From Tetraselmis striata (Eukaryota; Chlorophyta; Chlorodendrophyceae; Chlorodendrales; Chlorodendraceae), in NCBI GenBank assembly GCA_006384855.1, contig VCJN01001745.1:23185-87184 (forward strand): 64,000 nucleotides of DNA. Reading direction: 5' to 3'. The notes below the pieces were generated by a model, which made no database searches, was not told where the DNA came from, and saw only the letters and a list, made by a program, of their open reading frames with translations. Within the stretch, counting starts at the first letter, position 1, and every line of letters starts with the position of its first letter. The position numbers and the translations under genes are program-made. Positions 21,579-32,700 of this stretch are shown here, one piece after another.

Positions 21579-22409
21579 TTAGGAGGTGCGTTGTACCCCT
21601 TGCGTATCTGTAAGCGCCTGCAAAGGGATGCGGTCCAGCTCCACCCAGTCGGACGTGGTCCCTTGAGTTGACCACAAGGCGACTGCTGTAACTGGGTACT
21701 CCTCCTCAAGCATTCCGGGGAACCACGACAGCAGCCGACGCTCCCCGTCCTCTGCCAGCATGTCCGCAAGTCGCGGGTCGGCGTAGCCCAGGCACGCGTG
21801 CGGTGCGCCCGCGAAGGCCTCGCGCCCCTGGGACCATCCCAACGCAGCCATCGCCTGCTCGAACAACTCGTCGAGCGGTGGGGAGCGTTGGAAGAAGAGG
21901 TCGATGTAGCCGTGCCCGAACAGCGCCGACCGCCCGCTCGACGTGTGCGTCGGTTTGAGTAGCACTTGGGTAGTGGATGTCGCTGGTGCAGCCGCCGCCG
22001 CCGTTGCTCCTGCTGCCATTAAGTTGGCCGCCAGTGTGTGGCTGAGCGCCAGGAAGGCCAGCCGCGCGCGCTCCACCTCCAGCTCGCCGTCCACCGGCAC
22101 GCCGTACACGAGCGTCACGTGTGCAGGGTGGCCAGACAGGCCCCACTGCGCCGCGGCGCGGTCGATAACAGGCTGCAGGGCGGGCACCATAAGCCAGACC
22201 GAGACGCCGGTGAAGGTTGTCGTCGCGGCGGCGCTGCGTGGCGAGGCGCTCGGAGTGTCAGAAACGGCGTCCAAGTTGTCCGACGAACCGGTGGCATCCT
22301 CCCTGGCCGAGCCGGCATGCCACCGGCGCGCCCAGGCGGCAGCAACAGCGGCGAGGAGAAGCGCCCATGCCCCGTGCGCAAGCCAGGTTCCCGGCCGCCG
22401 CCACCGCAT
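21579..22409 (-). CDS. Membrane-anchored cyclic phosphodiesterase-like (2H phosphoesterase) protein
   Basis: Single open frame of 276 aa on the minus strand, stop TAA. Plant and algal cyclic phosphodiesterases open ADP-ribose 1",2"-cyclic phosphate formed during tRNA splicing, and use two H-x-T/S motifs. Here VSVWLMVPALQPVID (the usual N-terminal VWL strand, near residue 70) leads to PAHVTLVYG (H-x-T motif 1). The second expected motif reads PHACLGYAD, H-x-C rather than H-x-T/S, so activity may be altered. An N-terminal hydrophobic stretch (WLAHGAWALLLAAVAAAWA, about 9-27) after basic residues suggests a membrane anchor or signal peptide, not seen in the soluble plant enzyme. An Ala-rich insert separates the two halves. 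The first ATG of the frame was taken; introns cannot be excluded. Confidence 0.72.
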   Translation of the reverse strand: MRWRRPGTWLAHGAWALLLAAVAAAWARRWHAGSAREDATGSSDNLDAVSDTPSASPRSAAATTTFTGVSVWLMVPALQPVIDRAAAQWGLSGHPAHVTLVYGVPVDGELEVERARLAFLALSHTLAANLMAAGATAAAAAPATSTTQVLLKPTHTSSGRSALFGHGYIDLFFQRSPPLDELFEQAMAALGWSQGREAFAGAPHACLGYADPRLADMLAEDGERRLLSWFPGMLEEEYPVTAVALWSTQGTTSDWVELDRIPLQALTDTQGVQRTS

Positions 22410-22792
22410 CGCGACTTCCGCCTGGCATCTGCTGATAACAAGTGATGTGTCAGGGCGATGAGGGCGAAGAGACGGTTGGGATCCTACGGAGGGCGAACCC
22501 TACGCGACGCTTCATCGTCTCGCGCGCAGACGACGACGACGACGATGGGCCACCTGTACGGCATGTACGTAGCGACTACGGGTACTACTGCTACCAGTCT
22601 AATATACCACCGCGGGATTTTCCACGTACTGGTACTGTAGTCGCTACTGGTACCACCGTATTTAGTTGGCCGGGCGCCACGTTCCCGACCGGTGCCCATA
22701 TAGTCGCTATAGCGCGATGATCAGCAGCCGGACGTGTGCGTTCATGTGTTTAGTGAGCAGGCGGGCAATACCGAACTGATATTAGTTTCCTG
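22410..22792. other. No gene recognised
   Basis: Contains a (GAC)n run at 22528-22545 and nested GTAGCGACTAC-type inverted motifs (near 22568 and 22637) like those at 2615-2650. Confidence 0.4.
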
Positions 22793-25700
22793 TACATGAG
22801 CTAGCAGCTGCAAAAGGCATCGATCAGGAAACCACCCGAATAGGCAATAAAAAAAGTCCACTACAGCAGTTGCGAGGTGGAAGCAGCATCCCCAAAAGAG
22901 GGCGCGGAATGAGCACGGGCAAACGCATCAGACTAGGCCGTATGCACTCCGGCAGAGAAAATGCCGCCCAAGGTACCATGCACGCAACCTGAGACTCGCT
23001 GCAACAACCCCCGCCGCGCGTGCGCGACAGATGATGGCGGATCTCCGCGGGCTGGTTGCGTATGGCAACAAAGTTTCGAAGAGCATGGACGGACTGGCCA
23101 CGTAGGAAGCATGAAGTCGGGGCGGAAGGACCGCAAGGGAAGTTGCGCACAAGTAGTAACACCGCGAAGATGTAGACCACCGTTAAAGCGGATTTTCCGA
23201 GGCGGCCGCGGTCTTCAACCACAAAAGGGTAGTACCGGTGAACACCATGTACGGGGGCGGAAGACCCCCGGTCCCCCGCTAGCTTGTTGCGCTCCGCCTC
23301 GGTCGCCGCGATCCCCGGGGTGCGCCAGCAAGGCGGGTCGTTGCCCCAAGTGGGGGTCATGGAGGACATGCACGCACGCGAAATCGATCATGTAGTAATC
23401 GCACGCCGGACCCCCCACCCCGCTAGCGTCAAATATGACGGCCTCGAGCGGTCCGCTGGGCGCAGCCCACTCGTCTCAAGGATCAAATCGCCGACTCCCG
23501 AGCGGTCCCGGTCGAGCACCGCCCCCGCTTCGATCGCCACGGAAGCCCACGGATTTTTCAAATAAGCGGTATGCATGCGGTGCTTGTAGTTCGCAACGGG
23601 GCAGATGGGCAGATGATCCACGACGAAATCCGTAGCATTCCGGTTCGAGCCATCCGTAGAGCGAAGGCATAAGGGGTCATTCCCACACGTGGGGCCATGA
23701 CATGTGACAAGCGCGGAACACCCGCGCGGGGGAAGGCCCAGGATCCGCGCAGCGGCGGCCGAATAAGCAGCATGAGGAATCTTGCGGACTAACTCGTGAT
23801 CTGATTGGAAAAGCGATAGGGAGCCCGGCCCGCACGCGTTGTACAAGCGCATGGTATCAAGGCGCGAGGCCGCGGGACCCATACACTGGAAGTCAAGAGC
23901 GAGCCAGGGCCACGAAGTCACGCAAGCGAATCGCACGGCTTAGGTGGCGTTGGACAACCATGGTCGTCATGGCTTGATCATCGGAGACAGCACTTGTACC
24001 CGTACCCGAGGGCGGAGCTATAGTTCCTCCTGGCTGAGGTTCTAGTAGGGAAGGAGATGCCACTGGCGGAGGGGGTGCCACCACTAATTCGCGGGGCGGC
24101 GGTATATTGAGAGCTACAGAAGCGCATGTAGTAACGGTATTGGCAGTACTCGTACCACCGATAGGAAGCGATTGTTGGGCAGCAAAGGCAGCCTCACCAG
24201 CACCAACACCATGGGGAGTGGCCATAAAAGGAGATGTGGTGACGCGCAGTCCTCCGCTAGTGCTCGTACCCATACGGGCCGTAGTACCAGCCGACGGATC
24301 CGGTGCAGCGGTGGTCGTAGCATTACCGACCGTAAGTAACTCGAAGATTTCGTGGGCGTGCATGTATGCGGCGCGCGCGCTGCACATCTGCTTGTGGTAA
24401 CGTGGTAAGGGCCCGTACAGTCTCGTACATGCAGCGCGTCTCGTGCGCCCATGGCAAAGCACTCGTAGCCACGGACGGCACCTCGGCGCGAACCGCCTCG
24501 TGCAAGGGGCCGAGGGCATGCCCATACTCCCGCACCATCTTTGGCAGGACAACCGATTGCGCGGAATAAAACGCCGCGGGGCCTGTGGTTGCAGCAAGGC
24601 CATATTCAAACCGCCAAAATCCGCGGGCATACTCCTCAGGACAATCGCAGCATCCATGCACGGTGTAGACTGGTCGCAAGCGTCCAAATCAAGCAACGAA
24701 AACGCAGCTGAAATGTTGGCGGCGTCCACGGCCTCCAAGAAAGGGTCCAGCTCCGACGGCGGCATCATGCGGCTGAGAAAGCCGATCCGCCGCACCGCGC
24801 ATAAGACCAACAGCCGCATGGCCCCATTGTGGCAGCCGTATCCCGACGTGCCAAAGGAGGCGATGCGCTCCAACAGTGCGGCGTGGGCCACCCGGCGCCG
24901 CCCCAACGCACCGGTCATCCACCCGGGGTAATGGCTATTAGGAGCACCCAGGTACACGGCGCCATCCTAGACATGGTCGTCAGCCGGAGTACGAAACCCT
25001 CCCGGGGCCAACTTCGCCCGCACTGCCCGCAACTCGGCCTCCCTGTCACCGGGGGGTTTACGGTGATGATTGTACCGTGTCTTACTGCCATATACTAGTC
25101 CGATTCTGAAAAGCTCCGTACAATACTCGTCAAAAACACGCGGAACGTGAGCCGCGGCAGTAGCCGCGCCGCAATCATCCTCGAAACTCTCGCAGAAAGT
25201 ATCAGCGGCGGTATGAGCCACAACCGCTTGCACCGGGCCCGCGATAGCGAGGCAGAAATACATTCTAGCGGGGCCAATACATCACCCTGGCGCTCACCCG
25301 TACAAGATTTTAGGGTGGCGCGCAAAGTACCGGGGTCATTCGGCGCGTAGAAGTACATGTCGCTAGGACGATCGTACAACATCCGGAGAAAAGGGGTCAG
25401 GCCATGTAGACGCACGCGGGTGCTTAAGCACGCCGTAAAGTATCGCACCCCGGGATACCTCATTGAAGGCATTCCGAATATCTAGGAGTAGTAGTAGCCC
25501 TTTCCCGTCAGTACCACGCCCGCCAAAAAGCTGTAGCGCCACCCGCATGCTCATATACGCCGTCTCACACACAACCAGCTCCCGACTGACAGCTGCGTTG
25601 CACCGGGCCCATAGCCTCCCGCGCATCCGCACCCACCTGCATCAGAGCGTGGGCGGAGGCCAGGCGCACCAGCATGGAGCCGACGCCAAGCGGGCGTACT

Positions 25701-27275
25701 CGCAGCGGCTCGCCGGTCTTCTCCCGCTCCTCGCGCGCGGCGGGGTCGTCCTTGTGGAGCGCAAAGACGGCGCCACTCGCCAAGAAATAAAGCTGCAATG
25801 CGCGAGTGGCACCGCCCCGCTATAGATAGGGAGCGGTTCACCCACATGCGCCATGAAGGTACGTCTAGGTCCATGATGTGCTCCCATCGCCACCAATCCA
25901 CATGCCCAACGGAAAGGCGGGGAGCACGGCGCAGGACCCGCCTCTGGTCCTCCCCACACCGCCGAACCTCATCCGCATTGCCACCCCACGACGGCGGCGC
26001 CCGCCGCAGGTCCGGAGGTTCATCGGGAAGGGAGTACTTCAGGTCGGTGGGAGCGGGAGGCGGATGGAGGGCTTCACGGACAAGGAGCGCCGCAACGATA
26101 ACGGACACCATACCGAGGTCGGCATTGTCCAGCGCCTGGAGAGCGCGGCGCAGCAGTTTCTGCAAGGCGGTGAGTTTCGCCGCCCGGCGGTGAGCATCTA
26201 CAACCGCCGGCGGCACCCCATCCGCCGCAGCATCGGCGCCCCCCTCCGCATTCTTTGCAAAAGCCGCCCGCGCCCTCAAAGACCGCCGGCGCTTCCGCCG
26301 GCGGGCACGTGCCCACCGGCAGCTCCCCCGCCTTTGGTAATTGTGCAACTCGCTGCCATCCCGCGACTCGCGCCACAATTGTTGCATCCCGCACACCGAG
26401 AAGCCGGCGCGCACTGCATCCCCCGCCTCCCACAACCGCACTCGCCGCTCCGACATTTTTCGCACAATTTCGGGGGTGCTGGATGAGTAGGGTCGCAGTA
26501 TAGCAGCCCCGCAAATACTCAGACAGCGTCTTCGGCCCCGTACGACCGGTCGTCGGTGGGAGGGAAGCGGTTAGCATAGGCAAGCGCACGGTCTAGCAGG
26601 GGAAAGAGGACATGCCGAGCCGGACGCCGACAGCCGTACCCCGCAGCGGCGTACGGGGCATGTTGCGGTAGACGTCGCGGGTAGCGCACCACCGAGCAAT
26701 GGCCGCGAGGGCGGCATCATGGGCGGCTGAGGCAGCAGCCGGCGCGTGTTGGCGCTGCAGCCCCCGCAAGCAAGCTGCCGACGCCGGGAGAGCCACACCG
26801 GGGGGCGAAGCCGTGGGAGGAGGGGGGCTGCATATGTCGCAGGTGGCGGCACGGGCCGCAGCTCGCGTGCCATGGAACACGTGGTGGCCCGAGCGTGGGC
26901 AGCCGGCTCGTGGGGCGCACCGCACATACACAGAGGGGTCGAAAGTCGCAGTGTAGGCGAGGTGCATGGCAGCTACCGCCGGGTCGTCGGACTCCATCAC
27001 GTGGTTCACGTGCGTGCACAAGGGGGCGGGCCGCTTGTAGGTGCGCCCGCAGCTGCCATCGCAACACCGGAACTGCCAGTCAACGGCTCCGCCGGGCGTC
27101 GACGACTGCACCCGCGCCATCGCAGCGTCGCCCGTCCGCTTCGCCGCCGTCCGTCGACGGACGCCGGGCCCCGGGTCGGCGGGTCGGCAGACGCGGGGAT
27201 GTACAATGTAGCTACTACTACGATTACTCCTTGCGGCTCTCTGGATTCCACACTCCTGCAACGGGTCTACTTGTA
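22793..27275 (-). mobile_element. LINE-A: decayed R2-like non-LTR retrotransposon, near full length
   Basis: Read on the minus strand: a C2H2-like finger (CDGSCGRTYKRPAP with a following HVNH) near 27.0-27.1 kb; reverse transcriptase pieces (LLLLLDIRNAFNEVSRGA near 25.5 kb, GERQGDVLAPL near 25.3 kb, catalytic SFEDDCG near 25.2 kb); a thumb-like region (YLGAPNSHYPGW, from 24.95 kb); then a Cys/His cluster (CHGPTCGND...VVDHLPICP) and R-H-rich segment with GDLILE and IDFACVHVL, like the C-terminal restriction-like endonuclease of R2/NeSL-type LINEs, to about 22.85 kb. No N-terminal AP endonuclease is seen. The reading frame is broken repeatedly (pieces at 27261-26593, 26465-25551, 25632-25363, 25472-25095, 25263-24967, 24957-23893, 23936-23388, 23369-22824), so it is inactive. 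3' terminus GCTAGCTCATGTA. Its 5' ~150 bp recur at 60.56 and 61.0 kb. Confidence 0.82.
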
Positions 27276-27346
27276 CCGAACTGGCAGTTACGCGACGGAC
27301 AAAACCCCGGATCCCATCCTAATCACGAAAATCATATTCCCGTCGG

Positions 27347-28353
27347 CTATCGCTTTTCCAGTCGGCTCACGAGTCAGCCCGCAAGATTCCCCATCCTACT
27401 TATTCGGCCGCCGATGCGCAAGTGCTGGGCCTTCCCCCGCGCGGGGTTCCGCGCTTGTCAGACACATGCCTTGGCCCCACGTAGTGTGGTATTCACCCCT
27501 TATGGCTTCGGTCTACGGATGGCTCGAACCGGAACGCTACGGATTTTGTCGTGGATCAATCTGTCCATCTGCCCCGTTGCGAACTACAAGCACCGCATGC
27601 ATATTGCTTTGAAAAATCTGCGGGCTTCCGTGGCGATTGAAGCGGGGGCGGTGCTCGACCGGGACCGCTCGGGAGTCGGCGACTTGATCCTTGAGACAAG
27701 TGGGCTGCGCCCAGCGGACCGCTCGCGGCCGTCAGACTTGACGCTGGCGGGGTGGGGGGTCCGGCGTGCGATTATATGATCGATTTCGCGTGCATGTCCT
27801 CCATGACCCCCACTTGGGGCAACGATCCCCGCTGGTGCACCCCGGGGATCGCGGCGACCGAGGCGGGGCACAACAACTTGGCGGCGGACCGGGCTTCTTC
27901 CGCCCCGGTTTAGGGTGTGCACCGGTACTACCCTTTTGTGGTTGAAGACCGCGGCCGCCTCGGAAAATCCGCTTTGACGGTGGTCTACATCTTCGCGGTG
28001 GTCCTTGTTGTGCGCAACTTCCCTAGCGGTCCTTCCGCCCCGACTTCATGATGCTTCCTACGTGGCCAGTCCGTCCAGGCTTTTCGAAACTTTGTCGCCA
28101 TGCCACTGAGTTCCGCCATCACCTGTCGCGCACGCGCGGCGGGGGTTGTTGCAGCGAGTCTCAGGTTGCGTGCATGGTACCTTGGGCGGCATTCTCGCTG
28201 CCGGAGTGCAGACGGCCAAGTCTGATGCGTTTGCCCGTGCTCATTTCGCACCTTCTTTTGGTGTTGTTTCCAACTCGCAATTGATGTAGGACGTTTCCTA
28301 TATTTTGCCTTTTCGGGTGATTTCCTGATCGCCTTTTGCAGCTAGCTCATGTA
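27347..28353 (+). mobile_element. LINE-A, 5'-truncated copy
   Basis: About 1 kb of the LINE-A 3' end (C-terminal domain and 3' UTR) in inverted orientation next to the longer copy. Matches 22793-23830 reversed over its length with scattered substitutions and small indels, ending in GCTAGCTCATGTAAC. Residues corresponding to the C-terminal nuclease-like domain read through much of 27350-27780 but the frame breaks after about 27.78 kb. Confidence 0.85.
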
Positions 28354-29060
28354 ACTATTATTCATTCTCTCGTGTCATGACTGCACGGTTTACTATTTCC
28401 TGCCCGCCCTCCGCTCGGGTGTTCTGAATTTTATTGTATGGTTCGACATTGACTGTTGCTTTGATGATGATTTTGCGGTGAATCGATGATGCTTGCAATG
28501 GTACGGGATTTGATTGGCACTGCTTTGACTGAATATATCTGGGTAAAATGTGTGAGATTTGCCATTTGGTTCGAGCCCTGATTTATTACCGGATAATGCT
28601 GGCCTGGAGACTAGTCGCTAGTACGTAGTGGTTAGTGGCATCAGCGGTTTCTGGCGCATCTTTCATTCCCTGTACCTGTACTGATGACGGATAATCCTTA
28701 CCCTAGCTGCGAGTTGTGACTAAACCGGCAGACACTGATGAGGCTACAAACAGTTGTGCACAGTGACAGTAGTGCCGCCTTGAAAGGTGGGCGCAGCCGA
28801 GCGGTGAAAGCCCGGGACGAACTTCAGTCGCCAGTTGTACGCGCTAGAGCCCACTCCAGGACTACGACAGCCCATCAGCCGTGCGCAGCGCAACGACCTC
28901 TACAGGTAGCGTATTCGATCAAAAGATCAATCCTCCCAGCGGCCGGCCCGAAAGTCTCGCCGTCAACCCGCGCCTCCCGCAGCGCTCTCTCCTCGACGGA
29001 CCAGCGGCCCCCGCCCCCGCCCCCCGTTCCGCCGATCAGGGTTCCAGAGGCGGGCGCGAA
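28354..29060. promoter_or_regulatory. Upstream region of the glucosidase II gene
   Basis: Should contain the promoter and 5' UTR of the gene starting at 29061. No TATA box or known motif can be assigned. One TAATCCTTAC motif lies at 28692. Confidence 0.4.
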
Positions 29061-29705
29061 ATGGGGCGGCCCTCCGGCACCGCGGCGCTGCTGCTGTTGC
29101 TGGCGCTCGCCGCCGCGGTCGTCCTGCCCGCGGCGGCCTTCAAGGCCAACGAGTTTAAGGTGCTGGCCCCGCGCCTCTGCCCACCCTGTCCGGCCCTGGC
29201 TGGTCGAGTTTGGGGCCGGAGAGACCGCGAGGGGACGGAGGCTCTTCAAAGGGGGATCCAGCCACCATCTAGCCCCGCCCCCACCCCTTCTCGCCCGCCC
29301 AGGGGGTCTACAACCCCGTCCGTCAGATAGCCGTCCCAGAGCAGCCTCTCGAGAGGAAAGGCGGAGGGAGGCGGGGGGGAGGGGGGTGGGGTCCGCCACG
29401 CTGGGATGCTCTCTCAACAGAGGTGAGCAGGGGAAGGTGGTTCCTTTTGGAGTCCCCAAACAGAATCGAGGGGTTCAACACAGAATCGAGGGGTGTTGGG
29501 AATACGTGCTCATAGCAGTACGATGATACACTTGTTTTGTTGGGATGTGTATCAACGCACATAAACAGCGCGACAACCCAGGTTCTGGAAAGAGCTCAAC
29601 ATACATGTCTGGCGAAAGCTGGAGGGGGGTATCTATGCCGTGTTTCCCTCAGCGTTGTACTGGACATCCCCTGAGCTTCCACAGGGAGGAGGGAAGGGGC
29701 GCGAT

Positions 29706-29736
<31 letters not shown>

Positions 29737-32700
29737 CGCTGTCTGCCGGGGCCGACCTCCACCAGTCGCACGACAGAGGTCCACGATGCGCTGTCCCGCC
29801 AAGCAGGAGGTGGGCTGAGTCGGGTCCGTGTGCCGGGTGGGCCTGACACCCTCTCCACCCTTCCCTGGGCGGCGGGCAGAACTGCGCGGACGCCAACTTT
29901 TGCACACGCAACCGCGGGCGTGCTGGCGACGTGTACGCGCTGCGGCCGGGTTCCGCAGAGCTGCGCGGCGGCTCCACGCTGACGGCGGCGGTGGTGAACG
30001 AGGACGCGGAGGGCGCGCCGGAGCTGGCGCTGTCAGTGACCCTCTATCACGGCTTCCTGCGCCTGCAGCTGGACGAGGCGGGTAGCGGCAGCGGGCGCTA
30101 CCGCGTGCCCGACGTGTTGGACGCTGGCTTTGAGCGCGCCGCGGCATCCGCCGTGCTGGACGTGGGCCCGGACGGCCTCACGCTGGAGGGCGGCGGCCTG
30201 CGCGTGGCGCTGCAGTACTGGCCGCTCAAGCTGGACGTGACAGCGGGCGGCGCGCTCGTCGCCAGCTTCAATGCGCGGCAGATGCTGGGCTGGGAGCACA
30301 GCCGCGAGAAGAAGGTGCGCCGTGCTGGATGCTCTGTGTCGGGGGCTCTCGTCAATGAGATGGAAAATGCTCTCACTCATCCAAGGGGATGAATAAAAAA
30401 CGCCCAAAAAACCTTAAATCATTGTTTATAATTGTTTATAAATGTCTCGTTATAGGTCTGAGGGGGCCGCTGCCGGGCGGCTCTGAACCCCCTTCCCCTT
30501 ATTTTCTGCTGGCTTGCCGGCAGGAGGGCGACCCGGAGGGCTGGTGGGAGGAGAAATTTCGCTCCCACACAGACAGCAAGCCAAACGGGCCTGAGGCCAT
30601 CTCCATCGACCTCTCCTTCGACGGCTTCCGCCACGTGTACGGCCTCCCAGAGCGCGCCACCTCGCTCTCCCTCAAGCAGACCACCGGTACCCCCCCCCCC
30701 CCCCCCTGCCCAACCCCCTAAAATCAAAATGAAATAAAACAAAGCCTCCTCTCCTCTCCCTCTGATGACGCAGAAGTGTCCATATGCGTACGCACTACGA
30801 AAACACACGCTGGGCTCTCGCACGACTACTGTTTTAACCCGTTAAATGCAAAAAACAGTAGAATAGCCGAGATACAGCACCAGATCTGCAATGAATATGC
30901 CACTCGATTCTTGTCTCCATGTTCCAGGGTAATTTATATGTTAGGGCTTGCAAAGGCAGTTTAGTGGTGCAGGTGCATGTAAATTACAGTACATTATATT
31001 GTATGTTATTTGATATTTGATGTTGCAGGGTATTCTATATTTGATATATACATTATAGTGAATATATTTGCATCTATCCAGTATAAATGCTCTACTTTCT
31101 CTTGATACGGTCCCTGTTCTCCTCCCTCCCTCACCCCCCCCCCCCCCCTCCCCCCTGCCCCTCCTGCACCTGTGTGTGCAGGCGTGTCCGAGCCGTACCG
31201 GCTGTACAACCTCGACGTGTTTGAGTACCTGCACGAGTCGCCCTTTGGGCTCTACGGCTCCATCCCCATGCTGCTCGCACACCGGGCCGGCCAAACTGTG
31301 GGCGCTTTCTGGTGCGCCCCCCCCCCCCCCCCCCCCCCACGGCAGACCTCGTGTCCCCTTCCCCTCCATGCCGCATGACCTCCTGCCGCGGGGTGATCCC
31401 CAGCCGTTGTCCAGCGCGCCATCGGCGGTCATGCACGAAGATATTGCTCGTGTAACGGTCTTTTTAGGGTTTCTTAAGGTCACAAATATAGTAACCCCAA
31501 ATCCTTAAAACATAAAATCCTTAAATCCCTGAATCCCTGAAACCTAAAACATACTGTGTCTCATTGTATGTATTGTCCTTCTCCTATGCCGGTAGTCGCT
31601 CATTGGGGTTGGCAGGATAGAGAGGGAGAGCGTTGTAGTGTTTAGGGTTGCCTTATGTGGGCTCCGGGGGGCTTCATGGCATCGGTGATTGGCTCCACAG
31701 CTGAGCCCCATCGGTGAGAGGGGCTGTGCGCGCTCCTCAAGACACCTGCACGCATTCGCCCCCTGTCTTTCCCTCCATGCCGACGGCCTCCGCGCGATGG
31801 TGATGTGCACGAGCCTTTGATCGCGCCCTTCGTGGCGTCCTTTGCAAGGCCCGGGCTGCTGGCAGCGGGCAGACATGCACTGTCAATGCATGTGGGACTG
31901 AAGACCCCAGGTCGTAGGTCGCGCAGCATGCACGTGGAAGGGGGGGGGGGGGGGGGGTTAGTTCAATTTGGTTTCAAGGTTTTGGATGTAGGGTTAAGGA
32001 TCATTTGGAAAGATAGATGCAAGTGGATTGCAGGGGTTGAACTCTGGATCATAAACCGGTAGCATCATGAATCGCCCTAAAAAGCCAGGGTCCAGCTCAC
32101 AATCACATCCAGGAGGCTGAGCCCCTTGGTACCCCCGCTTTCCTCGCTTCACTGCAGGCTCAACACGGCGGAGATGTTTGTGGACGTGACCAAGGGCCCG
32201 GGCGGCACTCACACGCAGTGGATCGCGGAGAGCGGCGTGCTGGACCTCTTCCTCATGGCGGGGCCCTCCCCCGCCGCGGTGCTCCGCCAGTACACGTCCG
32301 TTACAGGCACCACCGCGCTGCCGCAGCTCTTCGCACTCGGCTACCACCAGTGCCGCTGGAACTACAACGACGAGGCTGACGTCGCGGCCGTAGATGCGGG
32401 TGCCGACCCCACACCAAGCCCCTTACCCCCCATTTTATTTGATTTCATTCGACGACCCTTACAGCCAGGAAGCACGCCACCCTACTTATATCCTAAAAAG
32501 CTGAGAGGTGCAGAGAGTCTGCTTACGCGCTACATGCTGCTGGCTGTGCAGGCTTTGACAGCCACATGATGCCGTACGATGTGTTGTGGCTGGACATTGA
32601 GCACACCAACGGGAAGCGGTGCGACATCCCCCCCCCCCCCCCCCCCCCCCCCTTCCTCCCCTTCCCCTGAGCTCAGTGGCGTGCCGCGAAGATAAGGGTC

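Noticed and set aside
26746-27779. Long plus-strand open frames over the LINE-A 5' region
   Set aside because: They are antisense shadows of GC-rich LINE-A coding sequence and the truncated copy; no domain.
22793-28353. A DIRS element with long inverted terminal repeats
   Set aside because: The RT is LINE-type (GERQGDVLAPL, FEDD) and the left arm continues the LINE coding sequence; the right arm is a second truncated copy.
28566-28580. tRNA box B-like GGTTCGAGCCC
   Set aside because: No tRNA fold around it; a chance match.
28738-29526. A 262-codon plus-strand open frame
   Set aside because: Overlaps the glucosidase II first exon in another frame; the signal-peptide frame from 29061 is supported by splicing into exon 2.
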